64,000 bases of DNA, taken from the NCBI GenBank assembly GCA_038501625.1, contig JAZAYU010001142.1:1-64000 (forward strand), given 5' to 3'. Below, piece after piece: positions 53,569 through 64,000 of this stretch. Made by a program: the position numbers and the translations under genes. The notes under the pieces were generated by a model. That model had not been told where the DNA came from. It saw only the letters and a list, made by a program, of their open reading frames with translations, and made no database searches. Each line of letters begins with the position of its first letter. Within the stretch, counting starts at the first letter, position 1. Origin of the DNA: Corbicula japonica. Its lineage: Eukaryota > Mollusca > Bivalvia > Venerida > Cyrenidae.

Positions 53569-56190
53569 CTTTGAAAAGGACGTCGTCCGTTTCGGTGACA
53601 GATTGCTTAACATTCTTTATTTGTTGTTCGGCTTCCTGCTGAATGGCTTTGATCGCTGTATTTCTTGCTTCTATGATCTCTCTCAAACTTGCCACTGATG
53701 CTTCCTGGACCTTGGCTAGATGGTCCAGTATAGATTGAATAGCTTCTTGTTGCTTCTCACTGATACGTTTACTGATATCTTCGTCCAGGACTTTAGTGAT
53801 ATCACCCGCTGTGATAACCAAGGTGTTATTCTTCAGCTGAAGCAAACATTAAATGATACATTGTATAAGCCGGAAAAAACAAGCACTAGTCTTGCTTTGA
53901 CACTTAATATTCTAACGTTTGAATACATGTAGCTGATGAATGTACTATTTTTCCTTTACAAACATGCAACATCGAGTCATATACTTATGATTATGCTGAA
54001 TGTAATAGACGAATACGCATATTAAATATGTGTTCAAAATGATCATATCAACTGTTCCAGCGGACGAAATTCACGCAAAAGACACATGTGAAATTTTCAC
54101 GTGAGCATAAATTATTTTTTTCCGTAAAATGGAATAATTTCCATATAGTTAAATCTGATGTGAATGCAAAGATTGACGACATATATCATTTAAATTTTCA
54201 CGCTGAACTGATTAAAACCCTGCGATATATAATAATTAAGGGATTACCACCCTCCTCCCAATCCTATTCATCGATAAAAAGAAAAGTATCAAAATCTCAA
54301 TAACGGCAAAATGCCGTTAAATGAAACTTTGCACAAATGTATGTTATTAATGTATCTTCATTTTGCAAAATGGTAAAACACGTTAGAACAGTTAAGAAAA
54401 ATAGCGAAATCTAAACATTCCCTCAACTTCTATTTACATTACTTCACAAAAACTAAACAATACAAAACATCATTATAAATGTCCACATGAGTAACATGAA
54501 AGTGACAACAATTTATTGTGTCCTCGTGACTTACATTTGTAAACTTTACAAGATATAAGTAAAAGTGTGTTTGACCTTCAATTTTCTGGTCGCTTCCTGG
54601 TCGCGTAAACGAATGACAATCACTGATTTCTCTTTTTAGTAGTTGAAAGTTTTTTTTACAGAGTGCAAAACATTTTCTTGTCGGTAACATTGCACTCACG
54701 TGGGAATTTAAAATTATGTTTTGTATCGCTTAGTTTTTGTGAATATATGGTAATAGAATTTTAAGGAATTTTTAGGTCTAGCTCGATGAACTGGATTGGG
54801 AGGATTGTGGCAAGCCCTTAAGCTATTTACGCGTTGTCTTTTGCCAAGAATAGAATCAAAGGCAATTTTTGGTAGTTTATAGCAGCACATGAAAGCAGAG
54901 ACAAAAAGAACAACATAAATTCATACATGTAGTTCTTCTTAACAAAACAAAGACGACATGCAGTTTAAACTAAGAAGTGCTGTAAACATGAACCCCGTGA
55001 AACAGACGTATAAATGTAAGCTACACCGTAGTATATCACACAACACAGACGATGGTTGTGTACAGATAATTATTTACAACAAACCTCGTTGATTTTGTCG
55101 ACAGCATGTTTAGCGTGTTGGTCATGACGAAGGAACTTGGGGTCCCGGAGAAGATCTAGGAGACCGTCAATACACCGGGCAAGCTGAATGTCAGATAACT
55201 CAAAGCTCGCTGAGTGACGGATGTCGTCATTGATCATTTTCCGAACCTGTCAGTTTATACATGTAAGTAGAGTTAAGCACATGCATGCATCTTAGAATGT
55301 GTAATACAATATCAAATAGCAATGTGAGAACAGTGCAGTATGTATGTAATGTTTTGTTGTAACTCAACTATCATAGTACACGCATTATTTAGAATGTCTT
55401 TTTGATTTGTCTTTGCGCTGACTGCTGACAGTCTGTGCTTCGTCAAAGTATTTTTTTTGTGTCCGAAGTAGTCCAGAAAAAGTATAACTATAATTTATTT
55501 TCATTTGTTGAGCTCCGCAAAAAAAACTGCAACCAGTTACCTAAACAGAATAATATATTTAAAACACGAAATAATAAAATTTATATTGATTTAAGTGTAA
55601 GATTAGTTAAAATTTACCTTTGAACAAAGGTTCGGCTCCCGATTTAATTGTGCCGTCATTTTGTTTTGGAACCGGATGTTGCTAATTATTATTCCTACTG
55701 TACCATTAAAGTCAATCTCGGCAAACACATTCTTATTTCCATACTCAATAAGAGAAGGCAAATAACATTTCGCGATTTCGACTGCATCCGAGCACCATTT
55801 CGTAGCATCTGTTATTTGCCAGGTAGGTCCTTGGAATCTATGGTGTTTGAGTATGGCATCCTTTACATTATGGCAAATGTTGTTTGGACACTTCTGGTTG
55901 GGGTTTTTATTCGGCACGTTTGGATCATGTAATTTACATTTTCCTCTCTTGTCACAAAACTCTTGTGTTGGACATCTCAACATATTCGCTGTCGTACAAG
56001 AACTGCATCTTGTACCTAACGGGATGCCGTTCTTTGTAAAGATATATTGTAGCAAGTCTCTCTGGAAGTCGGAGATCTCGCTTTTAACAAACTCTGTCAA
56101 CGCTTCTCTCGTGAAAAGAACCGCTAAGGCTCCTTTGAGCCAGTTAATAAATGTTTTCTTTGTTAATGCTGGATCGAGTGCAGTTGCCAT
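53569..56190 (-). CDS. DZIP3-like HEPN-domain protein, three exons, 3' part not found
   Basis: Minus-strand exons: 56190-55618, 55246-55085 and 53836-53569. Splice sites: TCAAAG|GTAAAT to ctgacag|GTTCGG, AACGAG|GTTTGT to gcttcag|CTGAAG, then TTCAAAG|GTAAGT; the first two junctions are phase 0, the last donor phase 1. Exon 1 starts MATALDPALTKKTF and carries a Cys-rich segment (GTRCSSCTT, CPNNICHNVKDAI) and the block HHRFQGPTWQITDATKWC, then EIDFNGTVGIIISN. This is the pattern I associate with the HEPN domain of DZIP3-like proteins, often linked to ubiquitin ligase or immune-type domains in molluscs. Exon 2 (LLDLLRDPKFL) continues the helical domain. Exon 3 is a Glu/Gln/Lys-rich coiled coil. 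The protein is at least 334 residues. No stop codon was found, so the 3' end is missing or displaced by repeats. Confidence 0.7.
54236..54821 (+). mobile_element. MITE with TTAA target duplication, right end shortened (copy 1)
   Basis: TTAA at 54236-54239 and 54818-54821. The left end is GGGATTACCACCCTCCTCCC, the right end (reverse complement) GGGCTTGCCACAATCCTCCC. The body matches 61890-62599, but about 130 bases of the right inverted end are missing after GGTCTAGCTCGATGAAC. It sits in the intron between exons 2 and 3 of the DZIP3-like gene. The small minus frame 54439-54699 is inside it and not a gene. Confidence 0.85.
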
Positions 56191-56309
56191 GGCTTCTGTT
56201 TTACATGTTTTAAGTGACGCCTTGAATACAGTTGACAGAAACCTACAATTGAAATACAATACATTCAAATCTTTACAACCAATTTTTTTTTCATATTTTA
56301 AATATCGAA

Positions 56310-56840
56310 TCATATTGCACCTACCGGGAAGCGACAGCGCCTGGCCAGGCAATGCCAACTACTCTACCTATTGAGCTAACCGGGACTACCCCCACACAAT
56401 GTTGAATCATATTGTCTCTACCGGGAAGCGACAGCGCCTGGCCATGCAATGCCAATTACTCTGCCTACTGAGCTAACCGGGACAAACCCCCCAGAATGTT
56501 GATCGGATAACCCGGATAAACGTTATCATCACTGCATGATACCTGAAGCCGATTATTTACTGATAACAGTACTGACTATACGTAAGGGAGACTTTTTACG
56601 GCCACCACACTGCACAAATAGCGCAACTGTGAATTTCAAATGATATTACCCTACAAGGGAGCGAACCCTTGCGGCGATAGCACCTAGCCATGCAATGCCA
56701 ATTACGCCACCTATATAGCTGACCGGGACACGACCCAAAAAGGTTGATCAGATAACCCTGATAAACGTTATCATTGCATGACACCGGAAACCAAGAATTT
56801 ACTGACTATATGTACTGGACTTTTTCGGCCGCCACAGGCT
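56310..56840 (-). mobile_element. Three tandem tRNA-like elements
   Basis: Minus-strand tRNA-like heads lie at 56310-56395, 56405-56490 and 56645-56735, with A-box-like GGTTAGCTCAnTAGG. The third also has a good B-box-like GGGTTCGCTCCC. After the second and third come CCGGATAAACGTTATCATCA, CTGCATGA and CTGATAACAGTACTGAC, then CGGCCnCCAC, as at 4.7-5.9 kb but with a single core unit. They lie just upstream of the DZIP3-like start codon (56190). Confidence 0.75.
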
Positions 56841-57790
56841 CTTATAATGAACAAAATATCGTGACATAAAGTTTCAGGATTACTTAACACACCGAGGTTT
56901 GCATCTATACAGAACTAAAAACTTGTGTGAATTGTGTAGTTGTGAATTTTCGACAGCTTGAGTGTTTGATATCTAACAAACGCTGCATTTATGCTCAAAC
57001 CAAAAACATAATTGCAATGTATAAATAAAATAAACTACCGACATAAAAAGGGGTAGATTCACGAAGGCTCTAAGTTGGCCTAAAATTATCTCAAATTTCA
57101 AATTGCATTTACATCACAGAAAGTGTGCTTTTTATAATTTATAATGGTTGTTTTCTTGAAAAGATAAAAAGTCAAGATGAATTCATAAACCAAAATAAAA
57201 AATTAAGTATGTCATATATGTCTGATATTTGAAAATGTTTGCCAAATGCAATTTTTTGTTAAATTTTCATCATATTTTGGTGATTTTCATATTGGGCACA
57301 GGCTTCGACCAAACTAATTTAAAGAATTTTCTTTGTATAAATGTGTGCTGAATTCATGGTCAAAATTTGATTTTGGTCGATAAGTGTGCCCTTATCGAAA
57401 TCCTCTAAAATCTGTTGTAAAAATGGACAAAAACATGAATTTTTGCAGATTTTCCTCATTTTTAGCAATTTTGATGGCCCCTTGTCAAACACCTTTAGCA
57501 GTAATCAATATAAAATTTTAAGATATGAAAAGTATAACTATTAATGTATTCAATGGCATTAAAATTTAAGATATATATAACGAAATTTAAAATTTTACAT
57601 ATTTTTAGGCCTATATTAGGCCTTCGTGAACCTACTCCTTTGAATAGATATCAAATCATATGTCGTTTTTAAACAATGTGGTGTGTCAAATACATACTAC
57701 ATAATGTTTCTTAAATGAATGTACAGGGCTATATTCATGTTCAAATCTTGGCAATAGCTTAACTTTTATAGAAAGAAATAGCAAATATAC
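56841..57790. other. No gene seen
   Basis: AT-rich DNA. A short pair AGTAGGTTCACGAAGGC-type words at 57055-57080 and 57618-57650 (TTCACGAAGGCTCTAAGTTG and CTTCGTGAACCTACTCC) is inverted and may mark the ends of a 590-bp element. Confidence 0.4.
57056..57640. mobile_element. Possible element with GTAGATTCACGAAGGC ends
   Basis: GGGGTAGATTCACGAAGGCT at 57050-57069 and GGCCTTCGTGAACCTACTCC at 57618-57638 are imperfect inverted copies. CTAAnTTnGGCCT words follow both ends, and the interior is AT-rich without frames. The target duplication is unclear. Confidence 0.4.
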
Positions 57791-57804
57791 CATAAGATTA
57801 TTGT

Positions 57805-57885
57805 TAAGGATTCTTGGTTAAGGTGTAAATCTTCGTACACATCATCCGGATAATGCAGGCTCGAATCCCACTAGCGATGAGTTTT
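57805..57885 (+). repeat. tRNA-like remnant
   Basis: TTCTTGGTTAAGGTG (A-box-like) and AGGCTCGAATCCC (B-box) are 40 bases apart and followed by a run of T. The acceptor arms do not pair, so this is a SINE head or tRNA pseudogene rather than a working gene. Confidence 0.45.
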
Positions 57886-58325
57886 TTTTCTGCAATTTAG
57901 TTAATCAATATGAGGCACAGGTAGCAGCTGATTAATATAGTTTATTATAGTTTTATATATCAAATAGCTACACAAACGGGGTATCGCTCAATATTATTTT
58001 TTCATCGAAATAATAAGTATCCCAATTAAAGGTTTGTAGCTCTTATACGTAAGTTGGAACTATTTTTCATTTCAACTTACCATTTCAACATACACTTGAT
58101 AAAAGGGTGGGGACTATAAGGCGTATTTGGGGACACAAGAAGGAGATCTTTTGAACTTATTAATATTAAAAGAATTAAGTCAATACCAAAAAGGTTATAA
58201 CGTACCAATAATAAAACCTGCCTCGCCCGAAAGAACACTATCAGTGAATGAAGCTAGAATAGCTAGATAAGTATTTGTTTGCACAACACATTAAGTCTGA
58301 TGTAACATTAAGTACAAATACACTA
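57886..58325. other. No gene seen
   Basis: AT-rich DNA leading into the minisatellite. Confidence 0.4.
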
Positions 58326-59890
58326 ATTAAACATGGCCAAGTATGTAATCATGATATAAACCCCTGAAGTAGCCAAGTATATTATTATAATAAGGGCCCC
58401 TGAAGAAGCCTAGTATGTTTGCATTATATAAACCCCCGAAGTAACCAAATATGTTATTATAATATGGACCCCTGAAGTACCCAAGTATAATATCATGATA
58501 TGGACCCTTAAAGAAGCCAGGTGTGTTTTAATGTTATGGACCCCTGAAGTAGCCAAGTATGTTATAATGATATGGACCCCTGAAGTAGCCAAGTATGTTA
58601 TAATGATATGGACCCCTGAGTAGCCAAGTATGTTATAATGATATGGACCCCTGAAGTAGCCAAGTATGTTATAATGATATGGACCCCTGAGTAGCCAAGT
58701 ATGTTATAATGATATGGGCCCCTAAAGTAGGCAAATATGTTATAATGATATGGACCCCTGAAGTAGACAAGTATGTTATCATGATATGGACCCCTAAAGT
58801 AGCCAAGTATGTTATCATGATATGGACCCCTGAAGCAGCCAGGTATGTTATAATGATATGGACCCCTGAAGTAGACAAGTATATTTTCATGATATGGACC
58901 CATAAAGTAGCCAAGTATGTTATCATGATATAGACCCCTGAAGTAGCCAAGTATATTATAATGATATGGACCCCAGAAGTAGACACGTATGTTATAATGA
59001 TATAGACCACTGAAGTAGCCAAGTATGTTATAATGATATTGACCCCTGAAGTAGCCAAGTATGTTATAATGATATGGACCCCTGAAATAGCCAAGTATGT
59101 TATAATGATATGGACCCCTGAAGTAGCCAAGTATGTTATAATGATATGGACCCCTGAAGTAGCCAAGTATGTTATAGTGATATAGACCCCTGAAGTAGCC
59201 AAGTATGTAATAATGATATGGACCCCTTAAGTAGCCAAGTATGTTATAATGATATGGACCCCTGAAGTAGCCAAGTAAGTTTTCATGATATGGACCCCTG
59301 AAGTATCCAAGTATGTTATCATGATATGGTCCCCTGAAGTAGCCAAATATGTTATCATGATATAACAACTGAAGTAGCCAAGTATGTTATCATGATGGAC
59401 CCATAAAGTAGCCAAGTGTGTTGTCATCATTAGACCCAGGAAGTTGCATATGTAATCATGATATAGACCCCTGAAGTAGCTAAGTATGTTATCATGATAT
59501 GGACCCCTGAAGTAGCAAAGTATGTTATCATGATATAGATCCAGGAAGTTCCAAAGTATGTTATCTTGATATAGACCCAGGAAATTGCCAAGTATGTTAT
59601 CATGATATGGACCCCTAAAGTAGCAAGTATGTTATCATGATATAAAACCCTGAGGTAGCCATGTATGTTGTCATGATATAGACCCCGGAGGTAGTCAAGT
59701 ATATTTTCATAATATGAACCCATAAAGTAGCCAAGTATGTTATAATGATATATACACCTGAAGTAGCCAAGTATGTTTAAATGATACAGACCCCCTGAAG
59801 TAGCCAAGTATGCAATCTTGATATGGACCCCTAAAGTAGATAGTATGTTATCATGATATAGACCCCCTGAAGTAGCATAAATGGTTTAGT
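58326..59890. repeat. 36-bp minisatellite, about 43 units
   Basis: The unit is ATGTTATAATGATATGGACC plus CCTGAAGTAGCCAAGT. At 36 bp (12 codons) it leaves several frames open: on the minus strand Gly-Tyr-Phe-Arg-Gly-Pro-Tyr-His-Tyr-Asn-Ile-Leu and Ala-Thr-Ser-Gly-Val-His-Ile-Ile-Ile-Thr-Tyr-Leu (frames of 256 and 177 aa). The central part (58540-59280) is most regular. Single-base losses shift the frame, and both frames have stops in the outer units, so no gene is called. Confidence 0.95.
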
Positions 59891-61454
59891 TTTCATGATA
59901 CACACTAACAATCGAAACGGAACATACTCGGAATGCTTCTTCTGTCGTCATTGCATCACTTGCTGCTGTGAACGCATACTGGTTGACATTTATAATCAAA
60001 ATAACATATTCTTTAAAGTAAAATTGTCTTTCAGACTAGATCTATTTGATTATTGCGCCGATAATAACGAACCAACAAATCAATTACTCACTCAATCAAT
60101 AAATATTCGTATAAACAAAAAAGATAATGCTACGTTTTTTCTTTAGATTGCATTTTGTTTTCTAGTGTTCTCTATAAACTGTGATTGTATTTTTGACGCT
60201 GATGAATAACGGGGTAATTAAGGCGGAAACATGTGTGCTTTGTATTTATCTTTCTCAATATCTCTACAAAGAAAACGTTTTAATTTAGAGTTTTATATTT
60301 GCAAGAAGATAACTATTGTCAATATATAATCGTACTATTATAACATTTAATACCATAATTTCTTGTTACAAACCAGCACAGTGTACAATTGTAATGAATA
60401 CTACCACACAATAAAGGGAAGTAATAGCAGTACCGTCATCACCAAACAAAAACAAAAATTTCTACCGAATAAGAGATTGAAAATTATACGTGAAAAAATT
60501 ATCTGGTCTCACGAAAAGTTATCTGCATACATGTATAAATGCGAAACTTTGCATGAAAGTTTTCTTCAAGTACTGTCAGTGCAAAGCACTATCAGAATGT
60601 CGTGATTATAACAAAAACCTAAATTAGTTTCGTAAAGGTTTTCATGAAACCTGATAATTAAGTGGTGGCAGTTTTATGCCAACATAGATGTCAAAGAACA
60701 AGACTGTCTCGTTACCGATAATGTTCTCAAATCAAAAAACAAGTTAATGTTTCCAAGTTAGCACAGATGGTTATATTTATTACTGAAGAAATGTAATACA
60801 TGTTTATCCCCAGTTCTGCCCCTCCCCCAGCCCCCCCCCCCCCCCCAAAAAAAAAAAAACAAACCCACAAACATAATAGAAATGCTAATGAAACAAGGTA
60901 CTGAGGAAACAAGGTACAGTTTACGTTGTGAGTTTTCCTTGTTTAAATTCCTGCTCCGCCTCATTTCAGTCGCACATATGGGTGTAAACACAACTTTGGA
61001 ATACAATTAAAGTTTGTCACTCGGAATTTTAAGGCCGAGAGGCAGCTAATTCACCTATTTTGGAGATTTAATTCGGATCACATACATTTTATTTATTAGT
61101 AATATTTATAACAGTAAAATTGAATTATCAAAAATGTGTATAACAGTCAATGATTTTTGAATGTTTATATATTATTACAGGTGCAAGCGATATTAGAGTT
61201 TATTGAAATCATGTTAAGACATACTTATTTTATTGAATGAAAGACCTGTAACCAAGATTGAATCGTTCATTCAAAGTCTGTATAAGATCGTTATGATTGT
61301 AATTTGATGCTTTAACATTCAAACTTCGATTCATTAACTGCGTCGCGTCATAAAGCACATTAGGTTTGGGATGAAAATAACAACTTAAATTGTCTGAGGG
61401 AGAACGGTATACAACTATGTATTGACACTAAATAAATGCTTACGATAAGTGTCT
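59891..61454. other. No gene seen; C/A homopolymer at 60831-60859
   Basis: AT-rich. 60831-60846 is sixteen C followed by thirteen A. Frames of 60-83 aa (59895-60146, 60363-60605, 60727-61006) have no domain, splice or repeat support. Confidence 0.4.
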
Positions 61455-61655
61455 GAGGCTGAACCTCGGGGATAATCAAACGTCTCGATACAGCTGGGTA
61501 AATGAGCTCTGCTGTTGTTCCCATCGGGTGATCGTTTTCGAAATTCAGCTTGTTAAATCGGCCTAGCGGTAAACCTCGTAGGTTATCGTATTTTTGGATA
61601 GATACAGCTGGTCATATCGGCTTGCGGCTGAACCTCGTTAACGATCGTTTGCTCG
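61455..61655. repeat. Imperfect tandem of GCTGAACCTCG...ATACAGCTGG units
   Basis: GGCTGAACCTCGGGGATAAT at 61457, AGCGGTAAACCTCGTAGGTT at 61564 and GCGGCTGAACCTCGTTAACG at 61624 are each near a GATACAGCTGG word or TATCGGCnTnGCGG. About three diverged units. Confidence 0.6.
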
Positions 61656-61889
61656 CATTTGAAAATAGTAAAAAAAACAATGGTGAAATTGGTTTCGTCC
61701 TTGTATTAATAATTAACGAAATATATTTTATTTGGTAATATTTTGGCATGCGCTATTACGCAAGATAGTTATTATAGGAAATTACATCGTCATATGATTG
61801 GATATCAACATTTCCTCGTGCGACTATGTATGTAAACGCTCTGTTCTGGCAATTAATATATTATGTTTTTTGGTGTAAATTTGATATTG

Positions 61890-62599
61890 TTAAGGGATTG
61901 CCACACTCCTCCCAACTTTGTTCGCCGATAAAAAGAAAAATATCAAAATCTCAATAACGGCAAAATTCCGTTAAATGAAACTTTGCACAAATGTATGTTA
62001 TTAATGTATCTTTATTTTGCAGATGGTAAGATACGTTAGAAGAGTAAAGACAAATAGCGAGATCAAAAAATTCCCTAAACTTCTATTTACATTAATTCAC
62101 AAAAACTAAACAACACAAAACATCATTTTAAATGCCCACATTAGTAATATGATACTGACAACAACTTGTTGTGTCCTCGTGACTTACATATGTAAACTTT
62201 ACAAGATATTAGTAAAAGTGTGTTTGACCTTCAAGTTTCTGGTCACTTCCTGGTCGCGTAAACAGATGACAATCACTGATTTGTCTTTTAGTAGTTGAAT
62301 TTGTTTTACAAAGTACACAACATTTTCTTGTCAGTATCATTGCGCTCACGTGGGAATTTAAAATAATGTTTTGTATCGCTTAGTTTTTGTGAAGTTATGT
62401 AAATAGAATTTTAAGGAATTTTTAGGTCTAGCGTTTTTCCTTTACTTTTCTGGCGTGTCTTACTGTATGCAAAATAAAGATTCATTAGTAACATTCATTT
62501 GTGCTAAGTTTCATTGAACGGCATTTTGCCATTATTGAGATTTTGATAATTTTCTTTTTATCGATGAACAAAGTTGGGAGGAGTGTGGCAATCCCTTAA
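61890..62599. mobile_element. MITE with TTAA target duplication and long TIR (copy 2)
   Basis: TTAA lies at 61890-61893 and 62596-62599. The ends GGGATTGCCACACTCCTCCC are identical, and the inverted similarity extends about 150 bases (TATCAAAATCTCAATAACGG, GAAACTTTGCACAAATG on the left; matching complements on the right). It is 710 bp including both TTAA, with no coding frame. TTAA duplications are known for piggyBac and Kolobok-type transposases; the ends alone do not decide between them. Confidence 0.9.
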
Positions 62600-64000
62600 C
62601 AAGGTGACATGGTTCATATGTTAAATATAATAACCACCTGGTTCGAATCGTCTCTATATCGGACAGGTAAATAATTGAATTAACTGTGTCATCTTCCATT
62701 AAACAAACAAAGCTTAAAAAACACTGCGCATGCTTTAACAGAAACTCCGCTTTTTGACTGTCGTATAGAAGCGCAAACATACAGCGGTATTGTGCTGGTA
62801 TCAATCAACATTAAGCGAACTGCGCATGCATTAATTGAAGCCCCGCCCTCGTCATTGACGTATCGAAGTAAATATTTACGACGCTTGGCTTGCGGACTGG
62901 AGCACCATTCTTAACTTCAACCAAATATTTAAATGACCTATTTTAAGTGTTGATTTTTCAAACCGACAAACTTTATCATGTTTATGCAAGTACAAGCTCG
63001 TTGTTGTAAAAACATAAAGCAAAATGTTATTATTTAAACAATTGAAGTATTGTGTATCTTAACAAAACATTCATTATCACAAATTAATGTAAACTAATCA
63101 TTTTTGGAGAAATAATTAGGAATATATTACGCATAATGAAATGTAAAATATAATACGGTGAACTTTTGAGCAGTAAACAGAATTAGTCTTATAGAACATA
63201 TATTTACGTGCATAACGATTTTTTCATGCAAATCATTGACAACAGCATAAATATACGACGTGTTGCTTCTTTTTGCAATGTCTTTATGCTTCTTTTTGAT
63301 TTTTTTAATTACAGCACTGTAAAGCTTGAATATATACTAATGATTACTTACTGTTTATATGTTATCAGTCAATTAAATAATGATCACGAGTGTTACAACT
63401 TAGAGGTATGTCATGTTTAAAACCTTGCACGAAACAGTTAAATGCAGATGTATGTAATAATTTTTAACATTCTATATTCATTTCACAAATCTTCTGTTTA
63501 CTGATTGTGTTAAACATGCAAATTCATTATAATATTTGTTTGTTTCTACATTTCGGCAATGGGGAGATCATATTCTTGAAAAAATGTCAAGGCACATATA
63601 TATTAAGCCCAGTAAATGAAGCCTTACATTCGTAAAAAACAATGCTAACAACATAATTATTAACATTTGTTTAGAACGTATTCTACTAGTAGTTACAAAA
63701 TGTGTTTGTAAAATATACACAGGTTATTGTGATAAGGGGAAAAGAGATTTAGATTTTCAAAAACAGGATAAGGAATAGTTAGAATAATAAACAACATAAA
63801 GATTAAGCACATACACTGCTAAAATATGACCACCTTCTTCTTGCTTTTTAGTTGCAATTATAATGCGCTTGAGTACACCTGGTTGAGTAGTTTTGTTAGT
63901 TCCTATCATGATGTTCGTGACTTAGTATGGCAAGAACCTAATGCTAGAGTGACACGTGATTAACCGTTGATGCTAAAAATACAGTTGCGGTTTAAAATCA
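62600..64000. other. No gene seen
   Basis: AT-rich DNA to the right edge; no repeat, exon or RNA gene recognised. Confidence 0.4.

Noticed and set aside
55648..56374. Plus-strand frames of 94 and 175 aa
   Set aside because: They are shadows of the DZIP3-like exon on the minus strand, which has splice sites and conserved motifs.
57805..57885. Functional tRNA gene
   Set aside because: Boxes and a T-run are present, but the ends do not pair and the anticodon arm is unclear.
58598..59368. 256-aa and 177-aa minus frames (Gly-Tyr-Phe-Arg-Gly-Pro-Tyr-His repeats)
   Set aside because: Two different frames of one 36-bp unit are open together, as expected for a repeat and not for a gene.

Overview
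The window looks like intergenic and intronic DNA of a metazoan, most likely a bivalve mollusc. Three things point there: AT-rich, intron-bearing sequence with no bacterial gene layout; a spliced gene of the DZIP3-like HEPN type that is multicopy in molluscs; and dispersed repeats of the kind common in bivalves (GGTCAAGGTCAC-type elements, tRNA-derived SINEs, elements with a tandem-repeat core). The species assignment is inference; nothing here was compared with a database.

Layout. 1-6 kb is repeat DNA: a 290-bp-period array, an 18-bp minisatellite (2.04-3.13 kb) and an element with a tRNA-like end and fifteen 68-bp repeats (4.72-5.9 kb). 6.5-14.4 kb holds short phase-compatible exons of an unrecognised minus-strand gene, with minisatellites, a 5-bp-TSD MITE and hairpin repeats between them. 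14.8-20.7 kb carries a GTT/GGT microsatellite, a 1.5-kb element with 18-bp inverted ends, a second MITE copy, a solo LTR and the 3' end of a retroelement. 21.9-27.15 kb is a 5.2-kb block of two related minisatellites (45/90 bp and 79 bp). 32.8-36.96 kb is a nearly complete but broken non-LTR retrotransposon on the minus strand. 37-47.9 kb is a mosaic of foldback elements, hairpin repeats, MITEs and a 50-bp minisatellite.

The most unusual locus is 47.91-52.05 kb. Two inverted repeats of about 457 bp, roughly 96% identical by eye, face each other across 3.2 kb that contains a decayed PIF1-family helicase, itself interrupted by a 5'-truncated retroelement. This may be a relic of a helicase-bearing mobile element with long terminal inverted repeats.

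53.57-56.19 kb is the best cellular gene: three minus-strand exons with matching splice phases encoding a DZIP3-like HEPN domain and a following helical region. One of its introns holds a MITE with TTAA target duplications, and a fuller copy of that MITE lies at 61.89-62.60 kb. 58.3-59.9 kb is a 36-bp minisatellite. The remainder is AT-rich DNA in which no gene was recognised.

Most long open frames in the window are by-products of tandem repeats whose unit is a multiple of three, and are not genes.
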